64,000 nucleotides of DNA from Ramlibacter montanisoli (GCF_013087525.1 NZ_JABFCS010000001.1:4216001-4280000); one strand, 5' to 3'; counted from the stretch's first letter, positions 42,251-50,916 are shown. Numbers and translations are program-made. Notes: generated by a model not told the origin, from the sequence alone.

Positions 42251-43225
42251 TCAGGCGGTGATGACGATCTTGCCGACGTGCGCGTTGGCTTCCATGTGCG
42301 CGCGCGCCGCCGGGAATTCCGCGAAGGGATAGACGCGATCGATCAGCGGCCGCAGCTTGCCCGCCGCCACCAGCGGCAGCATCTGCTCGGCGAACGCTCG
42401 CGTGCTGTCCGCCTTCTGCGCCGGGCTGGTCATCTTCTGCGAGACGCCGAACAGCACCAGCCGTTTCGCGTGCAGCGCCTGCAGGTCGATCTCGGCCTTC
42501 AGCACGTTGTCCACGTAGCCCACGGTCGCCAGCCGCCCCTCGAAGGCGAGGCAGCGCACGGCCTCGGCGAACACGGTGCCGCCGACGTTGTTCACCACCA
42601 GGTTCACGCCCGCGCCGCCGGTGGCGTCCATCACCTGCGGCTGGAAGTCGGCCTGGCGGGTGCAGATCGCCACGTCCAGCCCGAGCGCCTTGAGCTTGTC
42701 CAGCTTCTCGCGCGAGCCCGAGGTGCCGATCACCCTGGCTCCGATCGCCTTGGCGATCTGCAGCGAGGCGACGCCCACGCCGGAGCTCACGCCGGTCACC
42801 AGCAGCCAGCCGCCGGACTTGAGCCCGCCCTGCAGCAGCAGCATGTCGTGCGCGACCATGTAGGTCGTGGTCAGCGATCCGGCTTCTTCCCAGGACATGC
42901 CTTCGGGGACCGCCATCGCCTGCGCTTCCTCGGCCAGCACGTATTCGGCCATCGCGCCGGGAAAGCGCCCCATCACCCGCGCGCCGGGCGCGAAGCGCTT
43001 CACCTGCGCGCCGGCCTTCACCACCTCCCCCGCCCCCTCGATGCCCAGCGGCTTGGCGGTGCCGGCCTTGGTGAGGCCGCCGATGATGAATTCGCCGCGG
43101 TTGACGCCGGCGGCGCGCACGCGCACCAGCATCTGCGTCGGGCCCGGCTCGGGCAGGTCCGTTTCGCGCAGCTCGACGCGCGCCTCGGTCTCGCTCGCGA
43201 CCATCCACCAGGAACGCATCTTCAT
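42251..43225 (-). CDS. Zinc-independent MDR, quinone-oxidoreductase-like
   Basis: The 324-residue medium-chain dehydrogenase/reductase has the GroES-like N-terminal domain (VRVRAAGVNRGEFIIGGL, GIEGAGEVVKAGAQVKRFAPGARVMG). The Rossmann domain has LLVTGVSSGVGVASLQIAKAIGARVIGT, the NADPH-type variant of the glycine motif. It ends in the usual LIDRVYPFAEFPAARAHMEAN HVGKIVI pattern. The structural zinc cysteines are absent, as in quinone reductase/zeta-crystallin and enoyl reductase branches. The start at 43225 overlaps the stop of the enoyl-CoA hydratase gene (ATGA). It is likely an NADPH-dependent reductase of a quinone or enone. Confidence 0.88.
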   Translation of the reverse strand: MKMRSWWMVASETEARVELRETDLPEPGPTQMLVRVRAAGVNRGEFIIGGLTKAGTAKPLGIEGAGEVVKAGAQVKRFAPGARVMGRFPGAMAEYVLAEEAQAMAVPEGMSWEEAGSLTTTYMVAHDMLLLQGGLKSGGWLLVTGVSSGVGVASLQIAKAIGARVIGTSGSREKLDKLKALGLDVAICTRQADFQPQVMDATGGAGVNLVVNNVGGTVFAEAVRCLAFEGRLATVGYVDNVLKAEIDLQALHAKRLVLFGVSQKMTSPAQKADSTRAFAEQMLPLVAAGKLRPLIDRVYPFAEFPAARAHMEANAHVGKIVITA

Positions 43226-44040
43226 TTCCCCTGGAAGGCCGGCTTGCGTTTTTCCATGAAGGCCTTGCGGCCCTCCGCGTAGTCCTCGCTCTCGAAGCAG
43301 TCGAGGATCAGCCGCTTGCACATGTCGCGGTCGAGGTCGGCGTCGTCCTTGAGCATCTCCTCGATGATCTTCTTGCCGGCATACACGGTCAGCGGTGCGT
43401 TGGCGGCCATCGTCGAGGTGTATTCCGCCAGCAGTTCCGGCAGCTGGTCGGCCGGGGCGACCCGTGTGATGAGCCCGACCGACTTCGCCTCGGCCGCATC
43501 GATGCGGCGGGCGGTGAAGAACAGGTCCTTGGCCACGCCCACGCCGACCAGGTTCACCAGGTTCTTGAGCGCCGAGAGCCGGTAGCCCAGGCCCAGCCGC
43601 GCGGCCGGGATGGAGAACACCGCGTCCTCGCTGGCGATGCGGATGTCGCAGCTGATCGCCACGTTGACGCCGCCGCCGATGCAGAAGCCGCGGATGCAGG
43701 CGAGCGTCGGCTTGGCGCAGCGGTAGATGCTCATGAGCGCCTCTTCCGCCATCACCTCGTAGTGCTTGACGGCCTCGCGGGCGGCGCGCATGTCCTCGAA
43801 CTGCGAGATGTCGGCGCCGGAAACGAAAGACTTCTCCCCGGCGCCCGAGAACACCACCAGCCGCAGGGCCGGGTCCTTCTCGGCCTGCGCCAGCAGCGGC
43901 GGCACCGCCTGCCACATGTCCACGGACAGGGCGTTGTGCTTGGCGGGATTGTTGAAGCGGATGTGCAGGGTGGACCCCTCGGTCCAGGCCTGCACGCGTT
44001 CGGTCGGCGAGTGGTACGCCTGCGGCTGCGGTTCGGTCAT
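43222..44040 (-). CDS. Enoyl-CoA hydratase/isomerase family protein
   Basis: The 272-residue crotonase-fold enzyme has LHIRFNNPAKHNALSVDMW, the first oxyanion-hole segment SGAGEKSFVSGADISQFEDM and the second GFCIGGGVNVAISCDIRIASEDAVF. The conserved AARLGLGYRLSALKNLVNLVG block follows. The usual first catalytic Glu position cannot be placed with certainty; the CIGGG loop is intact. It ends in the family tail SEDYAEGRKAFMEKRKPAFQG. The start at 44040 is 50 bases after the kinase gene. It probably hydrates an enoyl-CoA in the same pathway as the adjacent MDR reductase. Confidence 0.9.
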   Translation of the reverse strand: MTEPQPQAYHSPTERVQAWTEGSTLHIRFNNPAKHNALSVDMWQAVPPLLAQAEKDPALRLVVFSGAGEKSFVSGADISQFEDMRAAREAVKHYEVMAEEALMSIYRCAKPTLACIRGFCIGGGVNVAISCDIRIASEDAVFSIPAARLGLGYRLSALKNLVNLVGVGVAKDLFFTARRIDAAEAKSVGLITRVAPADQLPELLAEYTSTMAANAPLTVYAGKKIIEEMLKDDADLDRDMCKRLILDCFESEDYAEGRKAFMEKRKPAFQGK

Positions 44041-44090
44041 GCGCCGAGTATGTCGGCCGCCGGAATGCCCCCGGATACGGGGTTTCCCCC

Positions 44091-45521
44091 TTACGCCTCC
44101 ACCGGGCTCAGCAATGCCAGCGGCGGCGCGTCCTTGACCAGCAGCACGCTGCAGGGCGCTTCGGCGGCCACGCGCGCGGGCACCGTGGGGATCCAGCGCT
44201 GCAGCGCCAGGCCGTGGGTGGCGGCGCCCATGACGATCAGGCTCACGTGGTTGGCGTGCGCATAGGCCAGCAGGGCGCCGGCGGGATCGTCCGACTGCAG
44301 CACGTGGAAGGAGACCTGCCGGTCCTCCAGGTCGAGGCCGCGCACCCACTGCCGCAAGAGCTCGCTGTGGAAGCGGTGCATCGCCGCCTCGTCTTCCTGC
44401 GCGGCACCGGAGCCGACCACCGTCACGCAGGCCAGGCGCGCGCCGGGGCGGATGCCCAGGGACCGGCTGGCGGCCTGGCGCAGCGCGTACAGCGTGGCGT
44501 CGGTGGTGTCGCGGTGCGGCACCGCCGCCATCACGATCGGCACTTCGCCCACGCGCGTGCTGGGCAGGGGACTCGGCTGGTATTCCATGCCGGCGGCCTT
44601 GAACCAGCGCTTCAGGTGCGCCGAGAACTTGGTGCGCGCCGTGCGCAGGCCGCGCGGGCCGACCACGACCTGGTCCGGGTGGCCGAGGTCGAAGGCCAGG
44701 TGGGCGGCCGAGGGCGGTCGCTGCGCCGCGGTCGCCTCCAGGCAGTGCAGGATCACTTCCTGCAGCCAGGGCGGCACCGCGGGATTGAGCGCGCGCGGCG
44801 CCGCCGGCACCATCCACAGGCGCTGGCGCAGGCCGCCGGTGGTGGCCGGCGCGCCGAAGGGCAGTTCGCCGGTGGCCAGTTCGTAGAGCATCACGCCGAT
44901 GGCGAACACGTCGCTGCGCGGGTCGCCGCGCACGCCCACCACCTGCTCGGGCGCCATCCATGCCGGCGAGCCGATGGCCGGCCGCATCTCGGCGGCGAGC
45001 AGGTCGGGGTAGTGCGCATGCCAGCTCAGGCCGAAGTCCACCAGCACGCAGTCGCCATCGGGCTTCAGGATCACGTTGGCGGGTTTCAGGTCCAGGTGCA
45101 CCGCTTCCTGCCGGTGCAGGCTGTGCGCCGCGACCGCGATGGCGCGGCCCCAGCGCGCGATGTCCTCGGCCGCGGGACGCCGTTTCGCGGCGGCCGCTTC
45201 GTCCAGGATGTCCTGCAGCGTGCGGCCCGGGATGTACTCCATCACCAGAAAGGGCAGGCGGCCCATGTCGCCGGCCGCCACGAAGCGCGGCAGGTGCCGG
45301 CCCTCGATCACCTGCAGCATCTGGTGTTCGACCTCGAAGCCCACCAGGTTCTCGGCGCCCTCGCCGCCGCCCATGCGCGGCACCTTCATGATCATGGGAA
45401 AGCCCGGGTCGGGGCGGCCGCCGTCGTAGGTGACGCGGTACAGCTCCGCCATCGCGCCCGAGTGCACCCGCGGCCCGATCACGAACCCGTCGATCACCGA
45501 TCCCTGCTCCAGCCTCGTCAT
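44091..45521 (-). CDS. Serine/threonine protein kinase fused to a universal stress protein domain
   Basis: The 476-residue protein has no membrane segment. Residues about 10-285 form a Hanks-type kinase with Lys46 (MIMKVPRM), a helix-C Glu near 63-65, catalytic Asp144 and Asn149 in HLDLKPANVIL, Asp162 in DFGLS, and an APE-like MAPEQVVG. Arg of HRD is replaced (HLD), so activation-loop phosphorylation may not be required. Residues about 325-470 form a UspA domain (PIVMAAVPHRDTTDATLYAL, VSLIVMGAATHGLALQRWI, APCSVLLVK) with a nucleotide-loop-like G-x2-G-x9 pattern. The start overlaps the stop of the upstream metallophosphoesterase (ATGA). That pairs a kinase with a potential opposing phosphatase. 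Confidence 0.92.
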   Translation of the reverse strand: MTRLEQGSVIDGFVIGPRVHSGAMAELYRVTYDGGRPDPGFPMIMKVPRMGGGEGAENLVGFEVEHQMLQVIEGRHLPRFVAAGDMGRLPFLVMEYIPGRTLQDILDEAAAAKRRPAAEDIARWGRAIAVAAHSLHRQEAVHLDLKPANVILKPDGDCVLVDFGLSWHAHYPDLLAAEMRPAIGSPAWMAPEQVVGVRGDPRSDVFAIGVMLYELATGELPFGAPATTGGLRQRLWMVPAAPRALNPAVPPWLQEVILHCLEATAAQRPPSAAHLAFDLGHPDQVVVGPRGLRTARTKFSAHLKRWFKAAGMEYQPSPLPSTRVGEVPIVMAAVPHRDTTDATLYALRQAASRSLGIRPGARLACVTVVGSGAAQEDEAAMHRFHSELLRQWVRGLDLEDRQVSFHVLQSDDPAGALLAYAHANHVSLIVMGAATHGLALQRWIPTVPARVAAEAPCSVLLVKDAPPLALLSPVEA

Positions 45522-46270
45522 CGTCCCCGCTCCAGTCGCCGCGCAAAGCCTTCCGGCAGCCCGGCCGCGCGGATCGCGGCCGCGGTGCCGGCATGGTCGT
45601 AGGCTATGCGGTGGAAGGCAAGGCGCGCCTGCGCCACGTCAAACAGCGCGTACATCGCCCGCGGATCGCCGTCGCGCGGCTGCCCGACCGAGCCGACCAG
45701 GGCCAGCCAGGACCGGTGCGAGGCCAGCGGCACCGGCACGCCGGGGACCGGGCTGAAGGCCATCGGCTTGCCGTCGACCCCGCGGTAGTACAGCACCTGC
45801 TCGTGGACGTGGCCGCAGAACACGCGCTTCAAGCCCCATTCGGCCTGCGCCGCCAGCAGGCAGCGCTTGGCCATCTCCGGGCGGTCCACGTACTCCCACT
45901 GCTGCGGGTCGCGGGCGCTGGCGTGCACCAGCAGCGTGTCCTCCACCGTGGCGGTCAGGGGCAGGTGCAGCAGGAAGGCGCGATGCACATCGGAGAGCTG
46001 CGCGTGCGTCCAGGCCGCGGAGAGGTCCTGCGCCGTCTGCCGCACCGCGGGTTCGTGCAGGGCCGCGTCGTCGTGGTTGCCGCGCACCACGATGGCGCCC
46101 CCGGCCACCAGGTCCATGACGCGCTGCAGCACCTGCACCGGCTCCGGCCCGTAGCCCACCAGGTCCCCGAGGATTGCGAAGCGGGTCGCGCCGGCCGCGC
46201 GTGCATGGGCCAGGCACGCGTCCAGTGCGCGCAGGTTGGCATGCAGGTCCGACAGCAGGGCCAGTTTCAC
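45518..46270 (-). CDS. Calcineurin-like metallophosphoesterase
   Basis: The 250-residue cytoplasmic enzyme has the complete two-metal motif set: LLSDLHANL (D-x-H), GDLVGYGPEP (GD), VRGNHDDAAL (GNHD), LLVHASARD and FCGHVHEQVLY (GHxH). This pattern is of the YfcE/PrpA-like and diadenosine-tetraphosphatase-like group. The GTG at 46270 is used; a longer start at 46294 is possible. Its last bases overlap the kinase-Usp start, so the two are translationally coupled. It may remove phosphate from the kinase targets or from a nucleotide bound by the Usp domain; this is inference. It is divergent from the hemerythrin gene. Confidence 0.9.
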   Translation of the reverse strand: MKLALLSDLHANLRALDACLAHARAAGATRFAILGDLVGYGPEPVQVLQRVMDLVAGGAIVVRGNHDDAALHEPAVRQTAQDLSAAWTHAQLSDVHRAFLLHLPLTATVEDTLLVHASARDPQQWEYVDRPEMAKRCLLAAQAEWGLKRVFCGHVHEQVLYYRGVDGKPMAFSPVPGVPVPLASHRSWLALVGSVGQPRDGDPRAMYALFDVAQARLAFHRIAYDHAGTAAAIRAAGLPEGFARRLERGR

Positions 46271-46317
46271 GCCGGCATCATGGCCTAAAAGCACGCGAGC
46301 CCAGGACCCGTGCCCCT

Positions 46318-46331
46318 TTGACGCATGTCAA
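46318..46331. promoter_or_regulatory. FNR/Anr-like box upstream of the hemerythrin gene
   Basis: TTGAC-GCAT-GTCAA is a perfect 14-base inverted repeat that fits the FNR/Anr/Dnr scheme TTGA-N6-TCAA. It is centred about 69 bases before the hemerythrin start, so activation from about -41 relative to transcription is geometrically possible. It also lies about 48-61 bases before the divergent phosphoesterase start. Confidence 0.6.
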
Positions 46332-46393
46332 GACCCTTCGCGGCCCCTGCCCCAGACTGGCAGCCAGAGTTCGCAGCAGCGAAGGAGCACACC

Positions 46394-46950
46394 ATGGAAC
46401 AGCGTCCCGCGGCCCCGGCCGGGCCGGAACTGCAGCCGCCCATCCGCCAGTTCAGCGGTGCGCACGACGGCATCCTGCGGGGCCTGAACGACCTCGCCGA
46501 AGTGCCGGAACTCGCCAAGGCGATGGAGCGCGCGCGCAGCAAGGCCGCCGCCGTGATCGAGCTGTTCGACAAGGTCGTGCTGGTGCACCACGCCGACGAG
46601 GAGCAGGAGCTGTTCGTCTCCGTCCAGCGCAGTTGCCGCGACGCACGCGAGGCGGCGCACGTGCAGACCCTGGTGGACCGCCTGAAGTCGGAGCACCGGA
46701 CCCTCGAGGCGCTGTGGGCGAAGATCCGGCCCGCGCTGGCGCACACCGCCGCGGGCAAGGTGCACGGCACCCCTTCGCGCAGGACGTGGAGAAACTGGTG
46801 CGCTTGTATGGCGAGCACGCCCGGATGGAAGAGTCCGTGTTCCTGCCGCTGGCCGACGAGATCCTGGCGCGCAATGCCAACCACATGGCGGCGCTGGACA
46901 TCGCGCTGCACCTGCGGCATGCAGCGCCGCCGCGCAGTTCCTACATCTGA
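46394..46950 (+). CDS. Hemerythrin-domain protein (one-base frameshift)
   Basis: The roughly 185-residue four-helix non-haem di-iron protein has candidate ligands FSGAHDGILRGL (His), KVVLVHHADEEQELF (HxxxE-type), LKSEHRTLEALW (His) and, after the frame change, YGEHARMEESVFLPLAD (HxxxE). One base added to the C run 46772-46775 restores GTPFAQDVEKLVRLYG. The start ATG at 46394 has AAGGAG eight bases before it. Hemerythrins bind O2 or NO or support iron repair. The FNR-like box just upstream suggests oxygen-dependent control. It converges on a hydrolase gene with 25 bases between. Confidence 0.85.
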
Positions 46951-46975
46951 CGCGGCCCGCTGCCCGTGGCCCCGC

Positions 46976-47659
46976 TCAGGGCGACTGCAGGGCACGCACC
47001 CAGGCGGCGATCGCGTCCGCCAGCTCCTCGATCACTTCGCCATCGCTGCGCCCCGAGCGCGCCAGCACATGGAAGGCGTGGTCCGCGCCCTCGACCACGT
47101 GCAGGGTGGCGCGTTCGCCCAGCGGCGGCACCACGGCGCGCACCAGGTCCATCTCGGCCAGCGCGTCGCGCGTGCCTTGCAGGAACAGCATGGGCAATCG
47201 CACCTCGGCGAGGTGGTCCGCGCGCGAGGTCGACGGCTTGCCGGCAGGGTGCAGCGGGAAGCCGACGAACACCAGGCCGGCCACGCGCGGCAGCGCTTGC
47301 GTCGCCTGGGCCTGCGAGCTCATGCGGCCGCCGAAGGACTTGCCGCCCGCGAACAGGGGCACGCCGGGCAGCCGCCGCGCGGCCTCGTCGACGGCCGCGC
47401 GCACGGCGGCCTGCGCGACCGCCGGTGGATCGGGCCGGCGGGTGCCGGCTTCCATGAAGGGGAACTGGAAGCGCAGCGTGGCGATGCCGCGGCCGACCAG
47501 TGCGTGGGCCAGCAAGCCCATGAATGCGTGCTGCATGCCCGCCCCGGCGCCATGGGCGAAGACGTAGCAGGCTTGGGGAGCGGAGGGGGTGTCGAGCAGG
47601 GCGGAGACGGTTCCGCCGGCCGGCAGGGAGAGGGTGAGGGGCAGCGCGCGGGCGGTCAC
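46976..47659 (-). CDS. Alpha/beta hydrolase (KANL3/Tex30-type)
   Basis: The 227-residue serine hydrolase-fold protein has an oxyanion region ACYVFAHGAGAGMQHAFM. The nucleophile elbow FAGGKSFGGRM (G-K-S-F-G-G, Ser nucleophile) is the form typical of the KANL3/Tex30 alpha/beta hydrolase family. The catalytic acid region is PMLFLQGTRDALAE, and the catalytic His is in VVEGADHAFHVL. The start is a GTG at 47659; no well-placed ATG exists. Substrates of this family in bacteria are unknown. It converges on the hemerythrin gene. Confidence 0.82.
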   Translation of the reverse strand: MTARALPLTLSLPAGGTVSALLDTPSAPQACYVFAHGAGAGMQHAFMGLLAHALVGRGIATLRFQFPFMEAGTRRPDPPAVAQAAVRAAVDEAARRLPGVPLFAGGKSFGGRMSSQAQATQALPRVAGLVFVGFPLHPAGKPSTSRADHLAEVRLPMLFLQGTRDALAEMDLVRAVVPPLGERATLHVVEGADHAFHVLARSGRSDGEVIEELADAIAAWVRALQSP

Positions 47660-47685
47660 GCCCGCATCTTGCCCCTCCCGGGAAA

Positions 47686-47892
47686 TCAGTGCAGCGCGGA
47701 GGCTTCGACGGCGGGAGCCGACAGCTCGCGGCCGACCATGGCACGGGCGTAGAAGTAGTTGTTGCGCGCGCGCTCGCTCATGCCGTCCAGGTCGACGTGG
47801 CCCGTCGGGTCGCACGGGAACGCAAAACCGCGGCCGCTGTGGAACAGCGATTGGAAGCGGAGTTGGTAGGCGCTGGTGCTGGATTCGGTCAT
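47686..47892 (-). CDS. Small conserved-type protein, 68 residues
   Basis: The 68-residue protein reads as a compact soluble domain: a polar N-terminus (TESSTSAYQLRFQSLFHSGRG), a central FAFPCDPTGHVDLDGMSERAR with one Cys, and NNYFYARAMVGREL. A GGAG ribosome site precedes the ATG at 47892. Between it and the FAD monooxygenase are a short hairpin (47911-47925), a 13-base stem and an 18-base palindrome. Similar small proteins seem common in related genera, but I cannot name a family. Confidence 0.6.
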   Translation of the reverse strand: MTESSTSAYQLRFQSLFHSGRGFAFPCDPTGHVDLDGMSERARNNYFYARAMVGRELSAPAVEASALH

Positions 47893-47982
47893 TTCGATTC
47901 TCCTGCGGTGAAGGGCATCGCCCTTTCTGTGTCTTCACTATCGTGCAGGGACCGGGTTCCGGCGATCAGCGCTTGCTGAATT

Positions 47983-48031
47983 GCAGCCTCGGCGGGTTCC
48001 GATTCAAAGGCGCGCGCGCCGCCGAGGCTGC
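47983..48031. other. Long 13-base-stem hairpin
   Basis: GCAGCCTCGGCGG (47983-47995) and its exact complement CCGCCGAGGCTGC (48019-48031) form a perfect 13-base stem with a 23-base loop. It lies in the roughly 290-base gap between two minus-strand genes. It could end the monooxygenase transcript or be a structured leader. Confidence 0.5.
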
Positions 48032-48048
48032 ATAGGAAACGTCCTATG
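48031..48048. promoter_or_regulatory. 18-base palindrome CATAGGA-N4-TCCTATG
   Basis: A perfect 7-base inverted repeat with a 4-base AACG centre directly abuts the 13-base stem. The size and symmetry fit a dimeric regulator of the LuxR/NarL type. It is about 140-156 bases upstream of the 68-residue protein gene and about 135-150 bases beyond the stop of the monooxygenase gene. Confidence 0.5.
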
Positions 48049-48183
48049 CCGGGGAGTGTTTGGCGCATGCCTCAGGACCTGTCCGCTGACCCAGCGGGAG
48101 CGGGCATCCAGCTGTACGGCATGTAAACGACGAGGCAGGGCGCGCGCTGCCGTGGATGAGCGAGGCAAGCCCGGCCGTGGGCT

Positions 48184-49830
48184 TCAGGCGCCTCGCAGGC
48201 GGTCCAGCAGAGCCAGCGGATCGGCGGGAATCGCATCCCCGCGCCACGCGACGTGCTGGTCGTCGCGGCAGATCAGCAGCTTGTGGCGGTATGCGGCCGG
48301 CACTTGCGCCCCCGCCACGTCCACCACGGACAGCGGCATCCGGCGTTCGCGCGCCGCTGCGAGCAGCGGCGCCACGTCCACGCCTTCGTCCAGTCGCAGC
48401 AGCGTGTAGCCCTGGCCGAAGGCGTCGTACAGCGAGCGGCCGTCGGCCAGCCAGAAGTGCGGTGCCCGGCAACCGGGCACCGTGGAGGGCGTGAAGTCGC
48501 CCATGGTGTAGGGCGGCGGCGCCTCGCCGTCCGAGGCGATGATGGGCGAGCCCTCGTAGTAGTAGCCGAAGTTCAGGCCCGCGCAGCAGAACTGCTGCAC
48601 GTTCAGCGCATAGGCTTCGCGGCCCAACTCTTCGCGCGCACGCTCGCCGTCCGCGTCCTGCGCCTCGACGTTGGCAGGCACCGCGCGCCGCGCCCTGATC
48701 ATCTTGGCGGCGTGGTCCATCGCGAAGTTCGACACCTGCATGGTGATCGGCTGGCGCTCGGCCTCGTAGGCGGTGAGGATGGCCTCCGCGCCCCAGCCCT
48801 GCACGCGCGCGGCCAGCAGCCACGAGAGGTTGAGCGCATCGGCGATGCCGGCATTCATGCCGTAGCCGGCATAGGGCACCCACAGGTGCGCCGCATCACC
48901 GGCGATGAACACGTTGCGGTCGCGGAAGCGGTCGGCGACCAGGCGGCGCCCGACCCAGTCCTCCTTCGTGATCACCTCGTACGCGAAGTCCGCGCCGACG
49001 CCCAGGATCTGGCGGATCGCCCAGTCGCGGTCCACGGAATCGAATTCGGGTTCGTCGGGGTTCAGGTGGTTGTGGACCAGCCAGGTCTCGTGGCCGTCGA
49101 TGGCGAACACCGTGCCGCAGCGGCGCGGGTTGACCGCGTAATAGGACCACGCCGGCTTGCCGGGCAGCAGCGCGCGCAGGCCCGGTGCGCGAATATGAGT
49201 CGACTGCACGCGCTGGATCACCGGCGTGCCTTCCAGCTTCGCGCCGATCGCCTTGCGCACCATCGAGCTGCCGCCGTCGCAGCCCACCAGATACCGGCAG
49301 CGCACCCGCCGCTCCTGCCGCGTGTCCAGGTCCAGCAGGGTCGCTTCGACCACGTGCTCGTGCTGCGTGAAGCCGGTGACCTGCGTGCGGTTCCACAAGG
49401 TGACGCCGGGCAGCTTCGCCGTGTGTTCCAGCAGGATGGGCTCGAGGAACAGCTGGTTGATGCGGTGCGGCGGCTCGGGCGTGGGCCACCAGGTGTCCGG
49501 GCCCTCGCGCGCGGTGTAGCGCTCGGCGCGGCAGGGAATCGGGATGCGCGTGAGCTCGATGCCGCACAGGCTGGTGCGGAACACCACGTCGTTCGGGTAG
49601 TCCGCGGGCAGGCCGGCGTCGCGCAGCTTGTGCGCCACGCCCAGCCGCCGGAAGCGCTCCATGGTGCGCGCGGCCACGTGGTTGCACTTGACGTTGGGCG
49701 GCTCGGCGTAGCGGCGGATCTCGGCGATCGCCACCTGCACGCCGCGGGCGGCGAGGTCCATCGCGAGCGTCAGGCCCACCGGCCCGGCGCCCACCACCAG
49801 GACGTCGGTGTCCAGGGCGCGCGAACTCAC
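48184..49830 (-). CDS. FAD-dependent aromatic monooxygenase (PheA/TfdB type)
   Basis: The 548-residue group A flavoprotein hydroxylase has an N-terminal Rossmann motif VLVVGAGPVGLTLAMDLAARG, the NADPH/FAD motif RYLVGCDGGSSMVRKAIG (DG motif) and the FAD-ribityl motif NVFIAGDAAHLWVPYAGYGMNAGIADALNLSWLLA. The C-terminal thioredoxin-like domain has LLRLDEGVDVAPLLAAARERRMPL. This is the architecture of phenol/dichlorophenol- and polyketide-type hydroxylases. The GTG start at 49830 overlaps the stop of the Bug receptor gene (GTGA), so a transporter receptor and an aromatic hydroxylase are translationally coupled. The aromatic substrate is unknown. Confidence 0.92.
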   Translation of the reverse strand: MSSRALDTDVLVVGAGPVGLTLAMDLAARGVQVAIAEIRRYAEPPNVKCNHVAARTMERFRRLGVAHKLRDAGLPADYPNDVVFRTSLCGIELTRIPIPCRAERYTAREGPDTWWPTPEPPHRINQLFLEPILLEHTAKLPGVTLWNRTQVTGFTQHEHVVEATLLDLDTRQERRVRCRYLVGCDGGSSMVRKAIGAKLEGTPVIQRVQSTHIRAPGLRALLPGKPAWSYYAVNPRRCGTVFAIDGHETWLVHNHLNPDEPEFDSVDRDWAIRQILGVGADFAYEVITKEDWVGRRLVADRFRDRNVFIAGDAAHLWVPYAGYGMNAGIADALNLSWLLAARVQGWGAEAILTAYEAERQPITMQVSNFAMDHAAKMIRARRAVPANVEAQDADGERAREELGREAYALNVQQFCCAGLNFGYYYEGSPIIASDGEAPPPYTMGDFTPSTVPGCRAPHFWLADGRSLYDAFGQGYTLLRLDEGVDVAPLLAAARERRMPLSVVDVAGAQVPAAYRHKLLICRDDQHVAWRGDAIPADPLALLDRLRGA

Positions 49831-50806
49831 TGGTCGATCTTGATGCTCGCCTGCCGGATCACCTTGCCCCACTTGGCGGTTTCGGCGCGGATGTAGGCTT
49901 CGAACACTTCCGGCCGCGTCGGCGCCGGCTCGACGCCGAGGTTGCGCATGCTGGTCCTGATCTGTTCGTCGTTGAGCGCGGCGGTGATCTCCGCGTTCAG
50001 GCGGTTCACCACGGCCTGCGGCGTGCGGCCGGCGCCACCACGCCGAACCAGCCGGTGGAGTCGTAGCCGGTGAGGCCGCCTTCGGAGGCCGTGGGCACGT
50101 CGGGCAGCTGCGGCAGCCGCTGCGGGCTGGTCACCGCGTACGCGACCAGCTTGCCGGCCTTGATGTGCTGCAGGGCGGAGGGCAGGTCGACCACGGCCAG
50201 CGGCACGTTGCCTGCCAGCACGTCGAGCGCCGCCGGGCCGGAGCCCTTGTACGGGACTTCCACCAGCTTCACGTCCGCCATCTGCGAGAACAGCGCGGCC
50301 GAGAGGTGCATGGCGGTGCCGTTGCCGCCGTGCGCGATCGAAAGCTTGCCGGGCTGCGCCTTCGCCAGCGCGATCAGCTCCTGCTGCGACTTCGCCTGCA
50401 GCCCGGGGTGGCCGATGATCACGAAGGGAATCGCTGCCAGCATGGTCACCGGCTTGAAGTCCTTGACCGGGTCGAAGGGCATCTGTGCATACAGGCTGCT
50501 GTTGGCCGACAGCGCGCCGGCTGCGCCCACGCCCAGCGTGTAGCCGTCCGCCGGCGCCTTGGCCACCAGCGTCAGGCCGATGTTGCCGCCGGCGCCCGGG
50601 CGGTTGTCCACCACGACCTGCTGGCCCAGCCGTTCGGTGAGGCGCGGCACCAGCATGCGCACCACCGCGTCGGCGCTGCCGCCGGGCGGGAAGGTCACCA
50701 CGATGCGCACGGGCTGTTTCGGGTAGTCGGCGGGTGCCTGGGCCATCGCGGTCGTGGCCATCGCGGAACACAGCAACGCCGCGGCGGCGCGCATGAAGGG
50801 ATGCAT
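49827..50806 (-). CDS. Bug/TctC-type tricarboxylate receptor (copy 3; one-base frameshift)
   Basis: The roughly 326-residue periplasmic solute-binding protein starts at 50806 with a signal peptide ending near AMAQA. Core motifs are VRIVVTFPPGGSADAVVRMLV, VVVDNRPGAGGNIGLTLVAKAPADGYTLGVG, HGGNGTAMHLSAALF, VPYKGSGPAALDVLAG and LPDVPTASEGGLTGYDST. One base is missing near 50026-50036; restoring it joins APAGTPQAVVNRLNAEI to the tail. It is coupled to the FAD monooxygenase. It probably binds an aromatic or acidic substrate fed to that enzyme. It is divergent from the flavin-split-barrel gene. Confidence 0.9.
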
Positions 50807-50898
50807 GGACGGGTCTCCTGTTGCGGCCATTGGAGCGGCAAACCCGGCCGGGCACCACCGAGGATTTCCCGGTCCCGCTTTCGTTCGCTGCAGAGCCA

Positions 50899-50916
50899 CC
50901 TTGTGCTAGGACAAGG
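50899..50916. promoter_or_regulatory. CCTTGT-N6-ACAAGG inverted repeat in a divergent gap
   Basis: A perfect 6-base inverted repeat with a 6-base centre (GCTAGG) lies in the 206-base gap between the Bug receptor and the flavin-split-barrel gene, about 97-114 bases before the latter. It is a candidate operator; the regulator is unknown. Confidence 0.4.
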
